Origin: SHAN690 sp040221375
Lineage (GTDB): Bacteria; Bacteroidota; Bacteroidia; Flavobacteriales_G; Salibacteraceae
Length of the DNA: 9,560 bases
Assembly: GCA_040221375.1 (NCBI GenBank)
Contig: JAVKEP010000005.1
Span: 1 to 9,560, forward strand
Reading direction: 5' to 3'
Position 1 is the stretch's first letter. Each line of letters starts with the position of its first letter. The position numbers and the translations under genes are program-made. This document shows positions 7,268 through 9,560 of this stretch, one piece after another. The notes beneath the pieces are model-generated. The model ran no database searches. It had not been told where the DNA came from and saw only the letters and a program-made list of their open reading frames with translations.

Positions 7268-8065
7268 CTATCTAGGCGCGCCTCTCTCGTAAAACTGCCG
7301 CTGGAGTTCTTCTTCAGGAAGCACGTCTTCCTCTTTCAAGTCAACGTCGAGCTTTTCCTTTTTATACCCTTTCTCGATCTGTTCTTTGATCAGCTCGCCG
7401 TCATCATAGACTTGCTGAATCATGACGCGGCCATCCTCGTCGTACTCAACCCACAATCCGTCTTTTACCGCCGCAACGTATTTGCCTTCTCGGTAGATGG
7501 ATCCATTGTCGTAGTACTGCTTAAAGTCGCCGTCGTAGGTATTGTCACGATAGGTTCCTTCTCTCAACACTTTGCCCGAAGTTGTGTATTCTTTAAACGG
7601 ACCATTCTTCCGTCCATCTTCGTACGGAATCTCAGCAGCGATCTTACCGTTGAGGTGATAAACCTTGACTACCCCCGTTAATTTGCCGTGCTCGTAGTGT
7701 TCGATCGAACTCAAAATGGTTTGGTTGTCGTAAAACCTCCATTCGCCATGTTTTTGGGCATTATGGTATTTCCCTTCGCCCATGAGCGTTCCATTCTTGT
7801 GAAAAAACTTCGCGTCGGCATGGCCTTCTTCCCTGTTTTCTACCTGCGAACTTTTCTCGCCTGTTTCGTAGTAATAGAAAAACGTCCCTACCGGTTTTCC
7901 GTGGTCAAATTCGCCTCGGTAGCGCACAAAATCAGACTCCGGGTATTTCACTTCCCACTCGCCATGCTTCTTGCCATTGGCATCCAGGGCATTGGGGGCA
8001 TCTCTTTGTGCATGGGCCTGAAGAGCCAGCAAAACGACGCAAAACAACAGCAGCATTTTTCTCAT
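7268..8065 (-). CDS. Secreted YwqK/MORN-repeat protein
   Basis: The product (265 residues from the ATG at 8065) starts MRKMLLLFCVVLLALQAHA with likely signal peptidase I cleavage after Ala19. An in-frame start as far upstream as 8191 is possible, but it would bury this signal and overlap the preceding gene. Residues about 29-245 consist of roughly eight to nine tandem units of about 23 residues with the pattern G-x-x-x-G-x-W/F-x-x-Y-x-x-x-G-x-x-x-x-x-x-x-Y-x-x-G. Examples are GKKHGEWEVKYPE, NAQKHGEWRFYDN, NGPFKEYTTSGKVLREGTY and VKDGLWVEYDEDG. This is the MORN_2/YwqK architecture, often labelled antitoxin although most such proteins in Bacteroidota have no shown toxin partner. The C-terminus is a charged Lys/Glu-rich tail. 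It follows the HAD phosphatase by 41 bases on the same strand. The role is unknown, probably a periplasmic or surface beta-rich scaffold. Confidence 0.88.
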   Translation of the reverse strand: MRKMLLLFCVVLLALQAHAQRDAPNALDANGKKHGEWEVKYPESDFVRYRGEFDHGKPVGTFFYYYETGEKSSQVENREEGHADAKFFHKNGTLMGEGKYHNAQKHGEWRFYDNQTILSSIEHYEHGKLTGVVKVYHLNGKIAAEIPYEDGRKNGPFKEYTTSGKVLREGTYRDNTYDGDFKQYYDNGSIYREGKYVAAVKDGLWVEYDEDGRVMIQQVYDDGELIKEQIEKGYKKEKLDVDLKEEDVLPEEELQRQFYERGAPR

Positions 8066-8106
8066 TACGGACAAATGTATGTGCACTAACGAACGATCCC
8101 GCATGA

Positions 8107-8649
8107 TTATTTGGAACTTATCCTCGCCACAAAGTGGAATAAACTTGGGAAACTGGGGTGGACAGGATCCGAATGGCCGATGCGCACGCACTTCATTCCC
8201 AAGCGGTGGCCAAACTCCATGTCAGAAACCGAATCCCCCACCATGACAGATTTGCGGAAGTCGATTTCTGGAAAGCGCTCTCTTGCTTCGAACGCCATTC
8301 CTGTATTCGGCTTTCGGCAAGGAGGGTCATCTTCTGCCAGCCCGCTGCAATGGTAGATGGCGTCAATTCTTCCACCATTGGTAAACACCTCAGCGAGCAT
8401 AAACTGATGGATGCCCAGCAACTCGTTTTCGGTCATGAGGCCCTTTCCCACGCCTTGCTGGTTCGTCACCACAACGATGGGACCAAAGGCGTTCGAGCAA
8501 ATCGCGAGTGCTTTGTGTACTTCGGGCAAAAACGCAAAGTCATCGATGTGCTTCACGTAGTCGTTTTCGAGCTTTTGATTGATCACGCCGTCGCGGTCAA
8601 GAAACAAGGTCCAGTTCTCATCGATTTGATGCATCCACTCCACCATCAT
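8107..8649 (-). CDS. gmhB: HAD-family phosphatase, GmhB-like (heptose bisphosphate phosphatase)
   Basis: The 180-residue protein carries all four HAD motifs: FLDRDGVIN (nucleophile Asp18, acid/base Asp20), VVVTNQQGVGKG (Thr62, Asn63), CRKPNTGM (Lys113) and VMVGDSVSDMEFG (Asp139, Asp143). Length and motif spacing fit the GmhB/HisB-N group, which removes a phosphate from D-glycero-D-manno-heptose 1,7-bisphosphate in the cytoplasm. The GmhA-type isomerase gene directly upstream strengthens this reading. Its TGA overlaps this gene's ATG as ATGA at 8646-8649, so the two are probably translationally coupled. Family members normally hold a structural zinc with a C-x-H...C-x-C loop just before the CRKP motif. 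Here only Cys101 (YHCSGLAEDD) and Cys111 (PPCRKP) remain. The enzyme may therefore lack zinc or act on a related sugar phosphate. The second ATG (codon 2) is an equally possible start. Confidence 0.87.
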   Translation of the reverse strand: MMVEWMHQIDENWTLFLDRDGVINQKLENDYVKHIDDFAFLPEVHKALAICSNAFGPIVVVTNQQGVGKGLMTENELLGIHQFMLAEVFTNGGRIDAIYHCSGLAEDDPPCRKPNTGMAFEARERFPEIDFRKSVMVGDSVSDMEFGHRLGMKCVRIGHSDPVHPSFPSLFHFVARISSK

Positions 8650-9221
8650 CCCGCAAAGAGTTGGGCTTCAATTTCTTCGCACAGCACGTGTCCGATGGTG
8701 ATGTGAAGTTCCTGAATGCGAGCGGTATCCGAAGAAGGGACATGAATCGCGATGTCTGCCACCGCTCCCATCGCACCATCGGCTTCTCCCAACATCGCTA
8801 TGGTCGTCATTCCTAAATCCTTGGCCTTCTGCAGGGCCCGCACCACATTTTTTGAATTGCCACTGGTAGACAATCCCACCCAGACATCACCTTTTCGGCC
8901 CATCGCCTCGGTCATTCGCGCATAGGTTTCTTCAAAGCCATAGTCGTTGGCCACCGCAGTCATGAAACTCGAATTCACGTGCAAGGCTTCGGCAAACAGT
9001 GGCTTTCTATCCTTCTTAAATCTGCCGCTCAGTTCCGCAGAGATGTGCTGGGCATCTCCAGCGCTTCCTCCATTGCCGCAAAAAAGCACCTTTCCGTCTG
9101 AGCGAAACGCATGGATCATCGCCTCTGCAGCGAGATGAATTTTTTCGAGAACGGCAGTGTCAGACAGCATCTCTTCTCGCAGTCGGATCGACTCGTTTAG
9201 TGCGGTTTTCATTCTGTTCAT
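8646..9221 (-). CDS. gmhA: GmhA-type sedoheptulose-7-phosphate isomerase
   Basis: This 191-residue SIS-domain protein has almost the same length as E. coli GmhA, which converts sedoheptulose 7-phosphate to D-glycero-D-manno-heptose 7-phosphate, the first step of ADP- or GDP-heptose synthesis for surface glycans. Phosphate-binding loops are visible as CGNGGSAGDAQH (48-59) and LSTSGNSKN (117-125). The putative zinc ligands are all present: His59, Glu63, Gln170 (RIQELH) and His178. The ATG at 9221 is chosen because it forms an ATGA overlap with the stop of the upstream glycosyltransferase and gives the family length. A longer reading from 9275 would run back into that gene. The next gene is a GmhB-like phosphatase, again with an ATGA overlap. 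The kinase and nucleotidyltransferase of the pathway are not in the window. Related SIS isomerases cannot be fully excluded. Confidence 0.93.
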   Translation of the reverse strand: MNRMKTALNESIRLREEMLSDTAVLEKIHLAAEAMIHAFRSDGKVLFCGNGGSAGDAQHISAELSGRFKKDRKPLFAEALHVNSSFMTAVANDYGFEETYARMTEAMGRKGDVWVGLSTSGNSKNVVRALQKAKDLGMTTIAMLGEADGAMGAVADIAIHVPSSDTARIQELHITIGHVLCEEIEAQLFAG

Positions 9222-9560
9222 GAGGCAAATTTTTCTGAGTAAAACGATTGGAAATGGGCGACAAATGCGTCCCATGAAAAGCGCTTCTTCTCCTCCTTTA
9301 TCGCTTCAATGTAAGCTTCTTGGTCTTGGTTAAGGAAAAAATCGATTTGCTTGGCGATGTCGTCCGGCTGTGTTGAAGCAAACAATCCTGTGCGTCCTTC
9401 TACGATGAACTCATCGAGTCCACCCACCCGCGTGATCAACGCCGGTCGATTGTAGTGCAAGGCCTTTTGTGTGATGCATCTTTGTGTAGCCGTTCGGTAG
9501 GTTTGAGTGACGATGTCGGCTGCTGATTATTATCGTTGTACATCCGCGCTTGTTATGAAT
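9218..9560 (-). CDS. Glycosyltransferase family 4 (GT-B), C-terminal fragment, frame broken by two stops and cut by the right edge
   Basis: The open part, from 9526 down to the TGA at 9218-9220, encodes 102 residues reading SAADIVTQTYRTATQR, then TQKALHYNRPALITRVGGLDEFI, then EGRTGLFASTQPDDIAKQI. This is the donor-sugar-binding C-terminal domain of a GT4-type glycosyltransferase, a cytoplasmic or membrane-associated enzyme of surface-glycan synthesis. The same frame is interrupted by two adjacent TAA codons at 9527-9532. Beyond them, up to the edge, it reads FITSADVQR, which is what this family has just before the two residues preceding SAAD. The gene is therefore probably one frame with two substituted codons, either a real pseudogene or base errors near a contig end. 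TTG codons inside it are not genuine starts. Its stop overlaps the gmhA start (ATGA), tying it to the heptose genes. Donor and acceptor are unknown. Confidence 0.8.

Noticed and set aside
8072..8079. A perfect Bacteroidota -7 box (TACATTTG on the minus strand) just before the MORN-repeat gene
   Set aside because: It ends only 6 bases before the ATG, leaving no leader, and no TTG element is found at the expected -33 distance. It is probably a chance match.
8158..8706. A 182-codon open frame on the plus strand
   Set aside because: It is antisense to the GmhB-like phosphatase and the end of gmhA, both of which have intact catalytic motifs; its own translation resembles no family.

Overview
The window looks like chromosomal DNA of a Bacteroidota bacterium, probably Flavobacteriales-like. 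The evidence is a short AraC regulator with an N-terminal CxxC domain next to a CopA-type ATPase, a GH92 mannosidase lipoprotein with a C-terminal discoidin-like domain, a secreted YwqK/MORN-repeat protein, an MnmA with features I associate with this phylum, weak or absent Shine-Dalgarno sequences, and base composition near the middle of the range. I cannot name a genus. Every gene except one small SRPBCC protein lies on the minus strand, so the biological reading order runs from the right end to the left.

Right end (about 9560 to 7268): a family-4 glycosyltransferase C-terminus, a GmhA-type sedoheptulose-7-phosphate isomerase and a GmhB-type HAD phosphatase are joined by two ATGA stop/start overlaps. 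A secreted MORN-repeat protein follows 41 bases later. This looks like the edge of a surface-glycan (heptose or LPS/O-antigen) locus. Near the window end the glycosyltransferase frame is broken by two adjacent stop codons although homology-like sequence continues on both sides.

Middle (7252 to 4251): a plus-strand SRPBCC protein sits tail to tail with the MORN gene and head to head with mnmA, the tRNA U34 2-thiouridylase. mnmA overlaps an uncharacterised GTG-started lipoprotein gene by 8 bases. The mechanosensitive channel gene mscL comes next.

Left (4199 to 1): a GH92 alpha-mannosidase lipoprotein stands without SusC/SusD genes in view. It is followed by a metal-homeostasis pair: an HMA-like/AraC fusion regulator and, 88 bases downstream, the N-terminal part of a copper-type P1B ATPase that runs off the left edge. 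The gap between them holds an inverted repeat and a pair of imperfect direct repeats that could be a regulator site.

Most genes belong to known families, and I see no CRISPR array, phage, transposon, tRNA or rRNA. I did not find a convincing new multi-gene system. The points most worth checking are the CxxC-AraC regulator with its candidate operator, the degenerate zinc site of the HAD phosphatase, the Gly-to-Ala change in the MscL pore helix, and the broken glycosyltransferase frame.
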